Below, in pieces: positions 17,386-25,823 of a DNA stretch of 64,000 bases. The stretch lies in assembly GCF_014773485.1 (NCBI RefSeq), contig NZ_JACXBP010000005.1, forward strand, positions 1 through 64,000, given 5' to 3'. Each line of letters starts with the position of its first letter. The stretch's first letter is position 1. Source of the DNA: Erwinia aphidicola (GTDB lineage Bacteria; Pseudomonadota; Gammaproteobacteria; Enterobacterales; Enterobacteriaceae). The position numbers and the translations under genes were made by a program. The notes beneath the pieces are model-generated. The model had not been told where the DNA came from. It ran no database searches and was given only the letters and a program-made list of their open reading frames with translations.

Positions 17386-17904
17386 TCAGACCCGCTTGTA
17401 CATCACCGTTGTGGCTTCCCTCTCCCCCGCTACCGACTGCGCATAGTCCGGGATCTGCCCGGCGACCTGCCAGCCGCGGGAGGCATACAGCGGTTCCGCA
17501 ACGTCGCCACTGCGGGTGTCCAGCACCAGCAGGCTGCGCCCGGCGGCACGCGCACGCTCCTCTGCCTGCTGCATCAGCGCCCGGGCAATGCCGCGCCGCC
17601 GCGCTTCAGGATGCACCAGCAGCTTGACGATTTCCGCCCGGTGCGCGCCGTTAGGCGGCATCGCCAGCACCACCATCACCGTGGCTACAATCCGCCCCTG
17701 CAGGCGCGCCACCAGCAGCTGTTTATCGCCGCACGCCAGGCTCAGCACCACGTCCTGCCAGAATCGGCTGAGCACTGCCGGATCGCGATTGACAAAGCCG
17801 ACGCTGGCACCTTGCGCCACGCAGCCGTCCAGCACCCGGCACAGTGCCTCCTGCTCAGAATGAGCCTGCTGTGCGTCTAACCACTGATATTCGAGTTCAT
17901 TCAT
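17386..17904 (-). CDS. GNAT family N-acetyltransferase
   Basis: 172-aa acetyl-CoA-dependent acyltransferase. Motif A for the acetyl-CoA pyrophosphate is VHPEARRRGIARALM (near residue 105), followed by the LVLDTRSGDVAEPLYASRGW segment. Substrate unknown. The ATG at 17904 overlaps the stop of the XRE-cupin gene (ATGA), so the two are coupled and the regulator probably controls this enzyme. An upstream in-frame start at 18012 would lie deep inside the regulator gene and is rejected. Confidence 0.85.
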   Translation of the reverse strand: MNELEYQWLDAQQAHSEQEALCRVLDGCVAQGASVGFVNRDPAVLSRFWQDVVLSLACGDKQLLVARLQGRIVATVMVVLAMPPNGAHRAEIVKLLVHPEARRRGIARALMQQAEERARAAGRSLLVLDTRSGDVAEPLYASRGWQVAGQIPDYAQSVAGEREATTVMYKRV

Positions 17905-18464
17905 GAGCGGGCCACCACCAGGGCATAGTGCGCGCCGCTGGCTTCCGGCGCGTGAAAAGAGGTTTGACCAAATAGGTGGAAGCGCAGGCAGTCGCCCTTC
18001 TCCAGCCGCCACTGCCGATCGTTCATGCGCAGTTCCAGCACGCCATCCAGCATCCAGATATGCTGCTCCAGTCCCGCCACCGGCGGGATGTCATAGTCGA
18101 TGCGCGCCCCGGCTTCGAGGTGCGCCTCCACCAGCTCTGCGTGAAACGCCTGCGCCGGAGGCGAGACGCTGCGGCGCTGGTAGCCGCTCTCCGCATCGCG
18201 CCACAGGCTCTGCTGTTCAGGACGCAAAAGCTGTACCCCGCCCTGTTCCACTTCGCTGAGCAGGCGAGACATGGTTAATCCATAGGCACTGCACAGGCGA
18301 TTGAGCAGTGCCGCCGTGGGGCTGCTCTCAGCACGCTCGATACGCGATAGCGAAGCGCGGCTAATCCCGGTAAGATCTGACAACACCTCCAGCGACCAGC
18401 CCTTTTCATCACGCAGATCGGCCAGACGCTGAGCAAGCCGCTGTTCCGTTGGAGTCTGTTTCAC
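17901..18464 (-). CDS. XRE family regulator with cupin sensor domain
   Basis: 187 aa. A helix-turn-helix of the XRE type fills residues 10-65 (LADLRDEKGWSLEVLSDL, GISRASLSRIERAESSP), and a cupin domain spans about residues 110-185 (LEAGARIDYDIPP, MLDGVLELRMNDRQWRLEKGD). Such proteins are repressors that sense a small ligand in the cupin. Translationally coupled to the GNAT downstream. A perfect 18-bp palindrome 25 bp upstream of its start is the likely autoregulatory operator. Confidence 0.88.
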   Translation of the reverse strand: MKQTPTEQRLAQRLADLRDEKGWSLEVLSDLTGISRASLSRIERAESSPTAALLNRLCSAYGLTMSRLLSEVEQGGVQLLRPEQQSLWRDAESGYQRRSVSPPAQAFHAELVEAHLEAGARIDYDIPPVAGLEQHIWMLDGVLELRMNDRQWRLEKGDCLRFHLFGQTSFHAPEASGAHYALVVARS

Positions 18465-18488
18465 TTTATCTTCTCATATTAGGGAATT

Positions 18489-18506
18489 AATCTCATATAT
18501 GAGATT
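18489..18506. promoter_or_regulatory. Operator candidate for the XRE-cupin regulator
   Basis: Perfect 18-bp palindrome AATCTCATATATGAGATT. A half-like copy TTCTCATATTAG lies between it and the start codon. Its closeness to the XRE gene suggests autoregulation. Confidence 0.6.
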
Positions 18507-18532
18507 TAACCGGAAAACCTGACAGTTTCAAG

Positions 18533-18560
18533 TTGTACAACTATAAATAAATTGTACAAC
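18533..18560. promoter_or_regulatory. Tandem TTGTACAA operator of the MerR-led operon
   Basis: GTTGTACAAC and ATTGTACAAC, two 8-bp palindromes TTGTACAA with centres 19 bp apart, lie 55-80 bp before the MerR gene. The spacing puts both on nearly the same face within two helical turns. Tandem TGTACA motifs recall those described for light-responsive MerR (LitR/CarH-type) regulators; this is recalled knowledge and not checked. Confidence 0.55.
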
Positions 18561-18613
18561 CTGACGTAATTGGTTACGTTGGTGTCAGGAATGTAGTCAG
18601 TAAGAGGTAATGC

Positions 18614-19345
18614 ATGACTCTGTACAGCATCGGTGATGTCGCCGAACGCTGCGGTATTAACCCGGTCACGCTGCGTGCCTGGCAGCGTCGTTATGGCCTG
18701 CTCAAGCCACAGCGCACAGAGGGTGGCCACCGCCAGTTCGACGAAGAAGACATTGAGCGCATTGAGGAGATCAAGCGCTGGATAGAGAGCGGCGTGCCGG
18801 TCGGCAAAGTTAAGGCCTTGCTGGAAGGCGAAAACGTTAATGTTGATGATGGGTGGTTTACCCTTCAGGAAGAACTGATGGTCGTGCTGCGCATGGTGCG
18901 TCCGTCCAAACTACGCGTCAAAATTGCCAGTATTGGCAAGGAAAATCCGGCCGAATCGCTTATCGATCATGTTTTTGTTCCTATCCGTCAACGACTGGGG
19001 CTGGATCAAAATACGGCTCGCGCTATGTGCAGTTTGCTGGATGGTGCTTTAATTGATTATATCTGCTTCTGTTTAGCCGGTTCGCGCAAGAAGGCAGGTA
19101 AAGATGCCCTGCTGGTAGGCTGGGGCATTACCGACCGCACGCGGCTGTGGATGGAAGCATGGCGCCTGGCGCAGCAGGGCTGGCGTATTGACGTGCTGGC
19201 GGAACCGCTGGAGTCCCCGCGACCTGAGCTCTTTCCCGGCCAGCATATCTTTGTTTACACCGGTAAAGCATTGACCAAACGCCAGCAGGAGCAGCTGGCT
19301 CACTGGCAGGAACAGGGATTCTCCATCACCTCACACGGTAATTGA
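18614..19345 (+). CDS. MerR family regulator, BluR/MlrA type
   Basis: 243 aa. The N-terminal MerR DNA-binding domain reads [20 protein letters not shown], then [10 protein letters not shown] and [21 protein letters not shown]. This and the C-terminal ESPRPELFP resemble E. coli BluR (YcgE), the repressor released by the blue-light protein BluF, more than MlrA, as far as I can judge from memory. The C-terminal half is the degenerate cobalamin-binding-like domain of this group; the DxHxxG B12 motif of CarH/LitR is not present ([10 protein letters not shown] at that place). First gene of a lipid-modification operon, with tandem TTGTACAA sites before it. No BluF is seen in the window. Confidence 0.82.
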   Translation: MTLYSIGDVAERCGINPVTLRAWQRRYGLLKPQRTEGGHRQFDEEDIERIEEIKRWIESGVPVGKVKALLEGENVNVDDGWFTLQEELMVVLRMVRPSKLRVKIASIGKENPAESLIDHVFVPIRQRLGLDQNTARAMCSLLDGALIDYICFCLAGSRKKAGKDALLVGWGITDRTRLWMEAWRLAQQGWRIDVLAEPLESPRPELFPGQHIFVYTGKALTKRQQEQLAHWQEQGFSITSHGN

Positions 19346-19356
19346 AGGGGCACGGC

Positions 19357-19788
19357 ATGACGCAACAGGCGACACTGAACCAGCTGGTAGAATTTTATGA
19401 AACGCTGGACAGCAGCCGTCTTGCGCAGCTGCCACAAATTTACCATCACGATATTCGCCTGTGCGATCCGGTGGGTGAACATCAGGGGCTGGCGGTGGTT
19501 GAACGTTACTTTGCCGAACTGCTAAAAAATATGCGCTACTGCCGCTTTATCGTCACGCTGGTGCGCGAGTTCGACAATGATGCCCTGCTGCTATGGCGTA
19601 TGGAGTATGCCCACCCGGCGCTACAACGCGGCGCGGAGCAGAGCCTGGAGGGCAGCAGCTATCTGCGCTTTCGCGCGGATAAGATCGTTTTCCAGCGCGA
19701 CTACTACGACATGGGCGCAATGCTGTATGAGAAACTGCCGCTGCTGGGCTCAGTGGTCAACCGGATCAAAAAGAGGCTACAGCCATGA
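19357..19788 (+). CDS. NTF2-like (SnoaL-fold) protein
   Basis: 143 aa, nuclear transport factor 2-like fold (LNQLVEFYETLDSSRLAQLPQIYH, VGEHQGLAVVERYFAELL). These proteins are small ligand binders or enzymes; the function here is unknown. The ATG at 19357 has AAGGGG 6 nt upstream; the TTG at 19342 overlaps the MerR stop and is less likely. The stop overlaps the start of the SDR gene (ATGA), tying it to the operon. The same gene type occurs next to DUF1365 and cyclopropane-fatty-acid-synthase genes in other proteobacteria. Confidence 0.82.
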   Translation: MTQQATLNQLVEFYETLDSSRLAQLPQIYHHDIRLCDPVGEHQGLAVVERYFAELLKNMRYCRFIVTLVREFDNDALLLWRMEYAHPALQRGAEQSLEGSSYLRFRADKIVFQRDYYDMGAMLYEKLPLLGSVVNRIKKRLQP

Positions 19789-20501
19789 AACGCGTTCTGA
19801 TTACCGGTGCCAGTTCGGGCATTGGCCAGCAGCTGGCGCAGGATTATGCCGCCGCTGGCTGGCACGTCACCGCCTGTGGCCGCAACCGCGAACGGCTGGA
19901 AGCGCTGCAGGTTCAGCATCCACAAATTGAACTGTGCGAATTCGATATTACCGATCTGGCGCAGACGCGTTCAGCCCTCAGCAACAGGCTAGTTGATCTC
20001 GCTATCCTGTGCGCCGGCACCTGTGAATACCTTGATCATGGGCTGGTGGAAGCGGAAAAAGTCCACCGCGTGATGCAGACTAACTTTAGCGGCCCGATTA
20101 ACTGCCTCGACAGCCTGCTGCCGCAAATGCAGCCCGGTAGCCGCGTGGCGCTGGTGGGTTCCACCGCCAGCCTGGTGCCACTGCCCCGGGCCGAAGCCTA
20201 CGGCGCATCGAAAGCCGCGCTGGCCTATTTCGCCCGCAGCCTGGCACAGGACGTCTCGCGCCAGCAGGTCGGTATCAGCCTGGTGCTGCCCGGCTTTGTT
20301 GATACCCCGCTGACGCGGCGCAATGATTTCGCCATGCCGATGATTGTCGACGTGGTCCAGGCCTCGCGCTTTATTCGCCACGGTCTGGAGAAGGGCAAAG
20401 CGGAAATCGCTTTCCCCCGCCTGTTTGCCTTTATTCTGCGGGTCACATCCCGCCTGCCCATTGCCCTTCAGCGCCTGCTCACGCAGCGAATAGCGAGGTA
20501 G
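19785..20501 (+). CDS. Short-chain dehydrogenase/reductase
   Basis: 238 aa SDR. The nucleotide-binding ITGASSGIGQQLA is at residues 6-18, and the catalytic Ser, Tyr and Lys are in VGSTASLVPLPRAEAYGASKAAL (Y-x3-K: YGASK). NAD(P)H-dependent oxidoreductase; substrate presumably a lipid intermediate, by context only. Coupled to the NTF2-like gene upstream (ATGA overlap) and 3 bp before the FAD oxidoreductase. Confidence 0.88.
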   Translation: MKRVLITGASSGIGQQLAQDYAAAGWHVTACGRNRERLEALQVQHPQIELCEFDITDLAQTRSALSNRLVDLAILCAGTCEYLDHGLVEAEKVHRVMQTNFSGPINCLDSLLPQMQPGSRVALVGSTASLVPLPRAEAYGASKAALAYFARSLAQDVSRQQVGISLVLPGFVDTPLTRRNDFAMPMIVDVVQASRFIRHGLEKGKAEIAFPRLFAFILRVTSRLPIALQRLLTQRIAR

Positions 20502-20504
20502 CCC

Positions 20505-21770
20505 GTGCGGGTTGCAATTATCGGTAGTGGTATTTCGGGTCTTAGCTGTGCGTGGAAACTTGCCGCGCGCGCTGAGGTCCATCTGTACGAGGCTGGCCCA
20601 ACGCTTGGCGGTCATACCGCCACGGTGGATGTCGAGCTGGCCGGTAAACGCTGGGCGATTGATACCGGGTTTATTGTCTATAACGACCGCACCTATCCGC
20701 GCTTTCTGGCGCTGCTGGCCGAGCTCGGGCTGGAGAGTCAGCCAACGGAGATGAGCTTTTCAGTGCGCAATCAGCGCAGCGGGCTGGAGTATAACGGCCA
20801 CTCGCTGACCAGCCTGTTTGCCCAGCGCAGCAATCTGCTAAAACCCTCGTTTTACCGCTTCCTCGCTGAGATTGTGCGCTTTAACCGCTGCGGCAAGCAG
20901 TGGCTGGAGCACCAGCAGGATCAGGGGACGCTGGATGATTTTCTCCGTCTGCACGGCTTCAGCGCCTTCTTTGCTCAGCACTATATTTTGCCGATGGGCG
21001 CGGCTATCTGGTCAACCTCGCTGGCGGAGATGCGCCGCATGCCGCTGGCGCAGTTTCTGCACTTCTTTAACCACCACGGCCTGCTCGATCTGGCGCAGCG
21101 CCCGCAGTGGTTCGTCATCCCCGGCGGGTCGCGCGAGTACATTCGCCGCCTGATGCAGCTGATGGGCGAGAAGATCGCTGTCTATATTAACACCCCGGTG
21201 ACCCGCGTCCTGCGCGATGAGGCCGGCGTCACGCTGGAAAGCGCACGCGGCAGCGAGCGCTATGACCAGGTGATATTTGCCTGTCACAGCGATCAGGCGC
21301 TGCAATTGCTGGGCGATGCCTCCGGGGCCGAAGCGGCGATGCTGGCGGGCATCCCCTATCGCGCCAATGAAGTGGTGCTGCATACCGATATCAGTATGTT
21401 ACCGAAAGCGCGCGCCGCCTGGGCCAGCTGGAACTACCGGCTGGAAGACACTCAGGCGGGAGACGAGCTGCTGGGCGCCAGCGTCACCTACAACATGAAT
21501 ATCCTGCAGGGGATCAAAGCGCCGCACACTTTCTGCGTCAGCCTGAACCCCACACAGCCCATCGATCCGGCCAAAGTGCTGCGCCGTTTTGAGTACCATC
21601 ATCCGCAGTTTGGCCCCGACTGCCTGCACGCCCAGCAGCAGCGCCTGCTGCTCAATGGCAGCAACCGCAGCTGGTTCTGCGGCGCGTGGAGCTATAACGG
21701 TTTCCATGAAGATGGCATCCGCAGCGCGCTCGACGTGATCGCGGCGATGGAACAGGGGGAGCTGCTGTGA
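20505..21770 (+). CDS. FAD-dependent amine-oxidase-like oxidoreductase
   Basis: 421 aa of the NAD(P)/FAD-binding COG2907 type. It begins RVAIIGSGISGLSCAWKL (GxGxxG Rossmann motif for FAD) and continues with the glycine-rich AGPTLGGHTATVDVE. Predicted soluble flavoprotein. It starts with GTG, three bases after the SDR gene, and overlaps the DUF1365 gene by ATGA. This family is nearly always encoded with DUF1365 and a cyclopropane-fatty-acid-synthase homologue, and parts of such clusters act on methylated or furan fatty acids in Rhodobacter. The exact reaction here is not known. Confidence 0.88.
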   Translation: MRVAIIGSGISGLSCAWKLAARAEVHLYEAGPTLGGHTATVDVELAGKRWAIDTGFIVYNDRTYPRFLALLAELGLESQPTEMSFSVRNQRSGLEYNGHSLTSLFAQRSNLLKPSFYRFLAEIVRFNRCGKQWLEHQQDQGTLDDFLRLHGFSAFFAQHYILPMGAAIWSTSLAEMRRMPLAQFLHFFNHHGLLDLAQRPQWFVIPGGSREYIRRLMQLMGEKIAVYINTPVTRVLRDEAGVTLESARGSERYDQVIFACHSDQALQLLGDASGAEAAMLAGIPYRANEVVLHTDISMLPKARAAWASWNYRLEDTQAGDELLGASVTYNMNILQGIKAPHTFCVSLNPTQPIDPAKVLRRFEYHHPQFGPDCLHAQQQRLLLNGSNRSWFCGAWSYNGFHEDGIRSALDVIAAMEQGELL

Positions 21771-22480
21771 ACAGCGTGCTGTACAGCGGCCACGTGCGCC
21801 ACCGCCGTTTTACGCCGGTCGACCACCAGTTCAGCTACCGGATCTTTATGCCGTTGATTGACCTCGACGAGCTGCCGCTGCTGAAAAATGTCGGCATTGG
21901 CCACAGCCGCCTGCGCGCCGCCAGCTTCAGCAGCGACGACTACCTCGGCGGTGGCGATATCAAGCAGCGGGCACAGGCGCGTATTGCCCAGCTCACCGGC
22001 GAGCAGCTTTCCGGGCGGGTGATGCTGCTGACCCAGCTGCGCTACTTCGGCTGCTCGTTTAACCCGGTCAATTTTTACTATCTGTACGATGACGCCGACA
22101 CCCTGCGCTGGATGCTGGCCGAAGTGCGCAACACGCCGTGGAATGAGCGACACACCTATGCAGTGAAACCGGACGGCAGCGAAACCACGGAAAAAGTGTT
22201 TCACGTCTCGCCGTTTAATCCGCTGGAGATGATCTACCACTGGCGGCTGTCCCCGCCGGGTAAATCGCTGCTGGTGCATATTGAAAATCACCGCGAAGGC
22301 CGTGAGTTTGATGCCACCCTGCATCTGCGCCGCCAGCCGCTTACCCGGCAAACCCTGCGCCATTTCCTCTGGCGCTTCCCGATGATGACCGTGAGAACCG
22401 CGCTGGCGATTTACTGGCAGGCGTGGAAACTTTGGCGCAAAGGTGCGCCTGTTTATGACCACAGCAAGCTGGAGAAATAA
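21767..22480 (+). CDS. DUF1365 family protein
   Basis: 237 aa. Family marks are LYSGHVRHRRFTPVDHQFSYR at the N-terminus, FNPVNFYYLYD near residue 98 and WNERHTYAV near residue 126. Function unknown. Always linked with the neighbouring FAD oxidoreductase and methyltransferase-like genes. It overlaps both neighbours tightly (ATGA upstream, start of the next gene directly after its stop). Confidence 0.88.
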   Translation: MNSVLYSGHVRHRRFTPVDHQFSYRIFMPLIDLDELPLLKNVGIGHSRLRAASFSSDDYLGGGDIKQRAQARIAQLTGEQLSGRVMLLTQLRYFGCSFNPVNFYYLYDDADTLRWMLAEVRNTPWNERHTYAVKPDGSETTEKVFHVSPFNPLEMIYHWRLSPPGKSLLVHIENHREGREFDATLHLRRQPLTRQTLRHFLWRFPMMTVRTALAIYWQAWKLWRKGAPVYDHSKLEK

Positions 22481-23713
22481 GTGATGACTGGCAGCGATAT
22501 CAGCCTGACCACCCGCAGCAAAACGGGTAAACGTTTTTGTGCTTCGCGCCGGGTGGTCTTCTCCCTGCTGCAGCACATTGAGGGTGCCGGGCTGACGCTG
22601 CACGATCCCTATCTGGGCAGCCAGTTCTTCGGCGACGAGCAGGCAGCGCTGCAGGCGGAAGTGGTGGTGCATCATTGCCGTGCTTACCGCCGGGTGCTGT
22701 TCGGCGGCAGTATCGCGGCGGCGGAATCCTTTATGGACGGCGACTGGGAGACCCCGGACCTGACGGCGGTGATCCTGACGCTGGCGAACAACAGCCGCGT
22801 CGTCGATAAGCTGGAGTCCCGCCTCAGCTGGATAAGCGCCCCGCTCAATCAGCTGGTGCATGCCCTGCGCCGCAACAATGTGCGTCAGGCGAAACGCAAT
22901 ATCGCCGCGCACTATGACCTCGGCAACGACTTTTATACCAGCTTCCTTGACGAAGAGATGCTCTACTCCAGCGCACTGTTCCCGCAGCCGGAGATGTCGC
23001 TGGAGCAGGCACAGCAGGCCAAAATGAAGCGGCTGTGCGTCAAGCTGGCACTTAGCCCGCACGATCACCTGCTGGAGATTGGCACCGGCTGGGGGGCAAT
23101 GGCCGAATATGCCGCGCGCGAATACGGCTGCCGCGTCACGACCACCACCATCTCGCAGGAGCAGTATGAATACAGCTGCCAGCGTATCGCCGCCGCCGGG
23201 CTAAGCGACCGCGTTACGGTGCTGTGCGAGGATTACCGTAACCTGACCGGGCAGTACGACAAAATCGTCTCCATTGAGATGATCGAAGCGGTCGGTAAAG
23301 CCTATATTCCGCTGTTTATCGAACGTTGCCAGCAGCTGCTGAAACCGGGCGGACGCCTGGCGATTCAGGCCATCACCATCAGCGAGGAGCGCTTTGCCAG
23401 CTACGCGCGCGGCGTCGATTTTATTCAGCGCTACATCTTCCCCGGCGGCTTCCTGCCTTCGGTCAGCCTGCTGCAGAAGACCCTGCAGGCCGTCAGTGAT
23501 TTCAGCGTGCTCGACCAGTTTGAGCTTGGCCATGACTACGCGCAGACCCTGCAACACTGGCGGCGGCGCTTTGACAACGCCTGGCCGCAGCTGGCGCAGG
23601 GCCGCTTCGACGAGCGCTTCCGCCGCATGTGGCTCTATTACCTCTGCTACTGCGAAGCGGGCTTCCGCTCCAACACCATTGGCACCGTCCAGCTGACGCT
23701 GCAGCGCGCATGA
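22481..23713 (+). CDS. Cyclopropane-fatty-acyl-phospholipid synthase family methyltransferase
   Basis: 410 aa SAM-dependent enzyme acting on double bonds of phospholipid acyl chains. It shows NIAAHYDLGNDFYTSFLDEEMLYSSALF (about residues 140-167, here quoted in part as AHYDLGNDFY), the SAM site LLEIGTGWGAMAEYAA and YIFPGGFLPS. It may make cyclopropane fatty acids, or methylated ones as intermediates of furan fatty acids, as some relatives do. It is separate from the housekeeping cfa gene, which is not in this window. Start is GTG at 22481 or ATG at 22484. Overlaps the next gene by ATGA. Confidence 0.9.
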   Translation: MMTGSDISLTTRSKTGKRFCASRRVVFSLLQHIEGAGLTLHDPYLGSQFFGDEQAALQAEVVVHHCRAYRRVLFGGSIAAAESFMDGDWETPDLTAVILTLANNSRVVDKLESRLSWISAPLNQLVHALRRNNVRQAKRNIAAHYDLGNDFYTSFLDEEMLYSSALFPQPEMSLEQAQQAKMKRLCVKLALSPHDHLLEIGTGWGAMAEYAAREYGCRVTTTTISQEQYEYSCQRIAAAGLSDRVTVLCEDYRNLTGQYDKIVSIEMIEAVGKAYIPLFIERCQQLLKPGGRLAIQAITISEERFASYARGVDFIQRYIFPGGFLPSVSLLQKTLQAVSDFSVLDQFELGHDYAQTLQHWRRRFDNAWPQLAQGRFDERFRRMWLYYLCYCEAGFRSNTIGTVQLTLQRA

Positions 23714-24219
23714 GCCGCTGGCGCTTCTGGCTGTTGACCCTGGGCTTTGATCTCTACTGGGGGCTGGCGGTCGCGCTGCGCGAGCGCATCTGGCTGGCAT
23801 TATCGGCGGTGGCGCTGCTGGCGTGGCTACTCTGCCCGCGCGAGGTAAAAGTCCGGCTGCTGCTGGTGGCCGCGGGTGGCGTTGCCCTCGACAGCCTGTG
23901 GCTGTGGAGCGGGCTGTTCAGCTTTAGCGGCATTGCGTTTTTCCCGCCCTGGATGCTGGCGCTGTGGCTGGTGTTCGCCTGCTGGTGGTGGCTGCTACAG
24001 CAGCGCTTTGCTTTACGTGCCCCGCTATTGGCGCTGGTGGGGGCGCTGGGCGGCCCGTTTGCTTATTTCGTCGGGGAACGGCTGGGCGCGATGCAGCTGC
24101 ATCAGCCTGCGCTCCTGGTGTTTGGCGTGCTGGCGGTGGGTTGGGCGATCTATCTGCCGCTGGTGTCTGCCTGTCTCGGCTCGAGCGAGTGCCAGCCGCG
24201 GGCCGAGCGGAAAAGATGA
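23710..24219 (+). CDS. DUF2878 membrane protein
   Basis: 169 aa, mostly hydrophobic, with about five membrane helices (for example WLALSAVALLAWLLC, ALWLVFACWWWLLQQ, LLVFGVLAVGWAIYLPLV). Typical DUF2878 sequence DSLWLWSGLFSFSG lies near residue 62. Function unknown. The ATG at 23710 overlaps the previous stop (ATGA). A pair of inverted repeats follows before the next gene. Confidence 0.85.
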   Translation: MSRWRFWLLTLGFDLYWGLAVALRERIWLALSAVALLAWLLCPREVKVRLLLVAAGGVALDSLWLWSGLFSFSGIAFFPPWMLALWLVFACWWWLLQQRFALRAPLLALVGALGGPFAYFVGERLGAMQLHQPALLVFGVLAVGWAIYLPLVSACLGSSECQPRAERKR

Positions 24220-24230
24220 TCGGCCCCTGC
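24200..24230. repeat. GTAGGGG-type inverted repeat, copy D
   Basis: GGGCCGAGC, a short loop, then GATCGGCCCCTGC. It overlaps the end of the DUF2878 gene; diverged at the CCCCTAC end. Confidence 0.45.
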
Positions 24231-24247
24231 CACAGTGATGATTTTTT

Positions 24248-24279
24248 GTAGGGGCTGACCCTCTGTTCCGGTCAGCCCG
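24248..24279. repeat. GTAGGGG-type inverted repeat, copy E
   Basis: GTAGGGGCTGACC...GGTCAGCCC, head-on to copy D, inside the lipid operon. It may fold in the message and lower expression of the last two genes. Confidence 0.6.
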
Positions 24280-24314
24280 ATAAAACAGGTCACAACTGCT
24301 TCAGGACGCGACTG

Positions 24315-24824
24315 ATGAAAAAATTACTGCTGCTCCTGCTGTTGCTCTCCCCCCTTGTCCAGGCCGCTGACTGGCTGAGCTGGCGTACGGTCGGCCAGGC
24401 CACGCTGACCTGGGGGCCGTTCACCGTCTACGACTCACAGCTGCTGACGCCGAACGGGCGCTGGCAGCCGCAGCAGTGGCCCGTCTCCCTGGTGATCGTT
24501 TACCGCCGCGACATCACCCGCCAGGCGTTGCTGGACGCCACGCTGGAGCAGTGGCAGGCGCAGAAAACCGGCAGCAGCAGCCAGCAACAGCAGTGGCTGC
24601 AGCAGCTTGGTGCCATCTGGCCGGACGTCAGCGACGGTACGCGGCTGGCCTTTACTGCCGATGTCGACGGCGGCCAGTTTTACTGGCAGCCCGCCGGGAT
24701 GCAGGGCGCCATGAAACCCATCGGCCCATATTTTAATCGTGAGTTCCGTGATGCTTTCCTGGGTATCTGGCTCGCGCCGAACACCACCTATCCCGATATT
24801 CGTCGGAAACTGACCGGAGGTTAA
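24315..24824 (+). CDS. Chalcone isomerase-like periplasmic protein
   Basis: 169 aa with a Sec signal peptide (MKKLLLLLLLLSPLVQAA, cleavage near residue 18). The mature part starts DWLSWRTVGQATLTWGPFTVYDSQL, of the chalcone isomerase-like family (here GQATLTWGPFTVYDSQL). Bacterial members are not known to act on flavonoids; they may bind fatty acids. Located in the periplasm, 2 bp before the DUF3833 lipoprotein gene. Part of the same operon as the lipid genes. Confidence 0.8.
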   Translation: MKKLLLLLLLLSPLVQAADWLSWRTVGQATLTWGPFTVYDSQLLTPNGRWQPQQWPVSLVIVYRRDITRQALLDATLEQWQAQKTGSSSQQQQWLQQLGAIWPDVSDGTRLAFTADVDGGQFYWQPAGMQGAMKPIGPYFNREFRDAFLGIWLAPNTTYPDIRRKLTGG

Positions 24825-24826
24825 CC

Positions 24827-25360
24827 ATGTGGAAATTCCTGCTGCTGACGCTGAGCCTGCTGATTGCAGGCTGCGGTGCCAAAATTGAGGACTATCAGCA
24901 AGCCCAGCCGAAAATCGATATCTTCAGCTGGTTCAACGGCGACTCCCGCGCCTGGGGGATGGTACAGGACTACAGCGGCAAACAGATCCGCCGCTTTGAA
25001 GTGACCATTAACGGCCAGGTGGTCGGCGATACCCTGACCCTGAATGAACACTTCGTCTATGACGACGGCGAGAAGCAGCAGCGCGTCTGGCATATCCGCC
25101 GCCTGAGCGACGGCAGCTATGTCGGTACCGCCGGGGATATTATCGGCACCGCGCAGGGGCACTCCCGTGGCAACGCCTTTAACTGGCGCTATACCATGAC
25201 GGTGAAAACCGACGACAGCAGCTACAAACTGAACTTTGACGACTGGATTTACCAGCAGGATGCGCAGCACCTGATGAACGTCACCTCGATGAAAAAGTTT
25301 GGCGTCGAAGTAGCGCGCGTCACGCTGTTTTTCTCTAAGCAGGCGGCCAGCGGGCAATAA
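24827..25360 (+). CDS. DUF3833 lipoprotein
   Basis: 177 aa. The signal peptide ends in the lipobox LIAGC (lipid-anchored Cys18). The rest is the DUF3833 domain ([38 protein letters not shown]). Likely anchored in the outer membrane. Function unknown. Last gene of the MerR-led operon. A GGGCGAA/TTCGCCC hairpin follows at 25387-25410 but has no T-run. Confidence 0.88.
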   Translation: MWKFLLLTLSLLIAGCGAKIEDYQQAQPKIDIFSWFNGDSRAWGMVQDYSGKQIRRFEVTINGQVVGDTLTLNEHFVYDDGEKQQRVWHIRRLSDGSYVGTAGDIIGTAQGHSRGNAFNWRYTMTVKTDDSSYKLNFDDWIYQQDAQHLMNVTSMKKFGVEVARVTLFFSKQAASGQ

Positions 25361-25434
25361 AATGCCGCTTTCAGCTTAATTCCGCTGGGCGAAGGCGCTA
25401 TACTTCGCCCTCCCTTAAGAAAACAGGCTTCGCT

Positions 25435-25539
25435 ATGAACTGGCAAAAAATTGGTGTGGTGTTTATTTTTCTGCTGATGGCCGTTGGCGGCGTCGGCGGC
25501 GTGATGCTGGCTGGATACACCTTCATCGTTCGTTCCTGA
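25435..25539 (+). CDS. Small membrane protein, 34 aa
   Basis: [19 protein letters not shown] begins a 34-residue single-helix hydrophobic protein ending TFIVRS. It has a glycine-rich centre (GGVGGVML) and an ACAGG ribosome binding site 8 nt before ATG. Its own hairpin and TATACT-like -10 lie upstream. I cannot name the family. It is short but has the make-up of the conserved small inner-membrane proteins of enteric bacteria. Confidence 0.5.
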   Translation: MNWQKIGVVFIFLLMAVGGVGGVMLAGYTFIVRS

Positions 25540-25783
25540 GCGCAAACACTGGCGGTAATCCCCGGCCGCCCGGCTTTGATCATTTCGTTGTAACACATAA
25601 CCAGCTGGAATTTCTCTCTGCCAGTCGGGCCGTTATGCTCTGAGTTTACTCCCGAACATAAAACTCAACATCATGACTGAAATCACTTCTTCGGCGCACG
25701 ACGCGTTAGAGATATCGATGCCGAAGACTTCGCCTGAATAATTGCTAAGCTGGCGAAAGTTTAGACACTCCGTTGGATATGCG

Positions 25784-25798
25784 ATATATTCAATATAT
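25784..25798. promoter_or_regulatory. Operator candidate of the RES/Xre pair
   Basis: Perfect inverted repeat ATATATTCAATATAT just before the antitoxin gene, flanked by GC on both sides. Type II antitoxins usually bind such sites to repress their own operon. Confidence 0.45.
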
Positions 25799-25823
25799 GC
25801 AATCTATCCAGACGGGGTGATCG

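Noticed and set aside
21692-23068. 458-codon open frame on the minus strand
   Set aside because: Fully antisense to the DUF1365 and cyclopropane-synthase-like genes, which have clear family motifs and operon overlaps.
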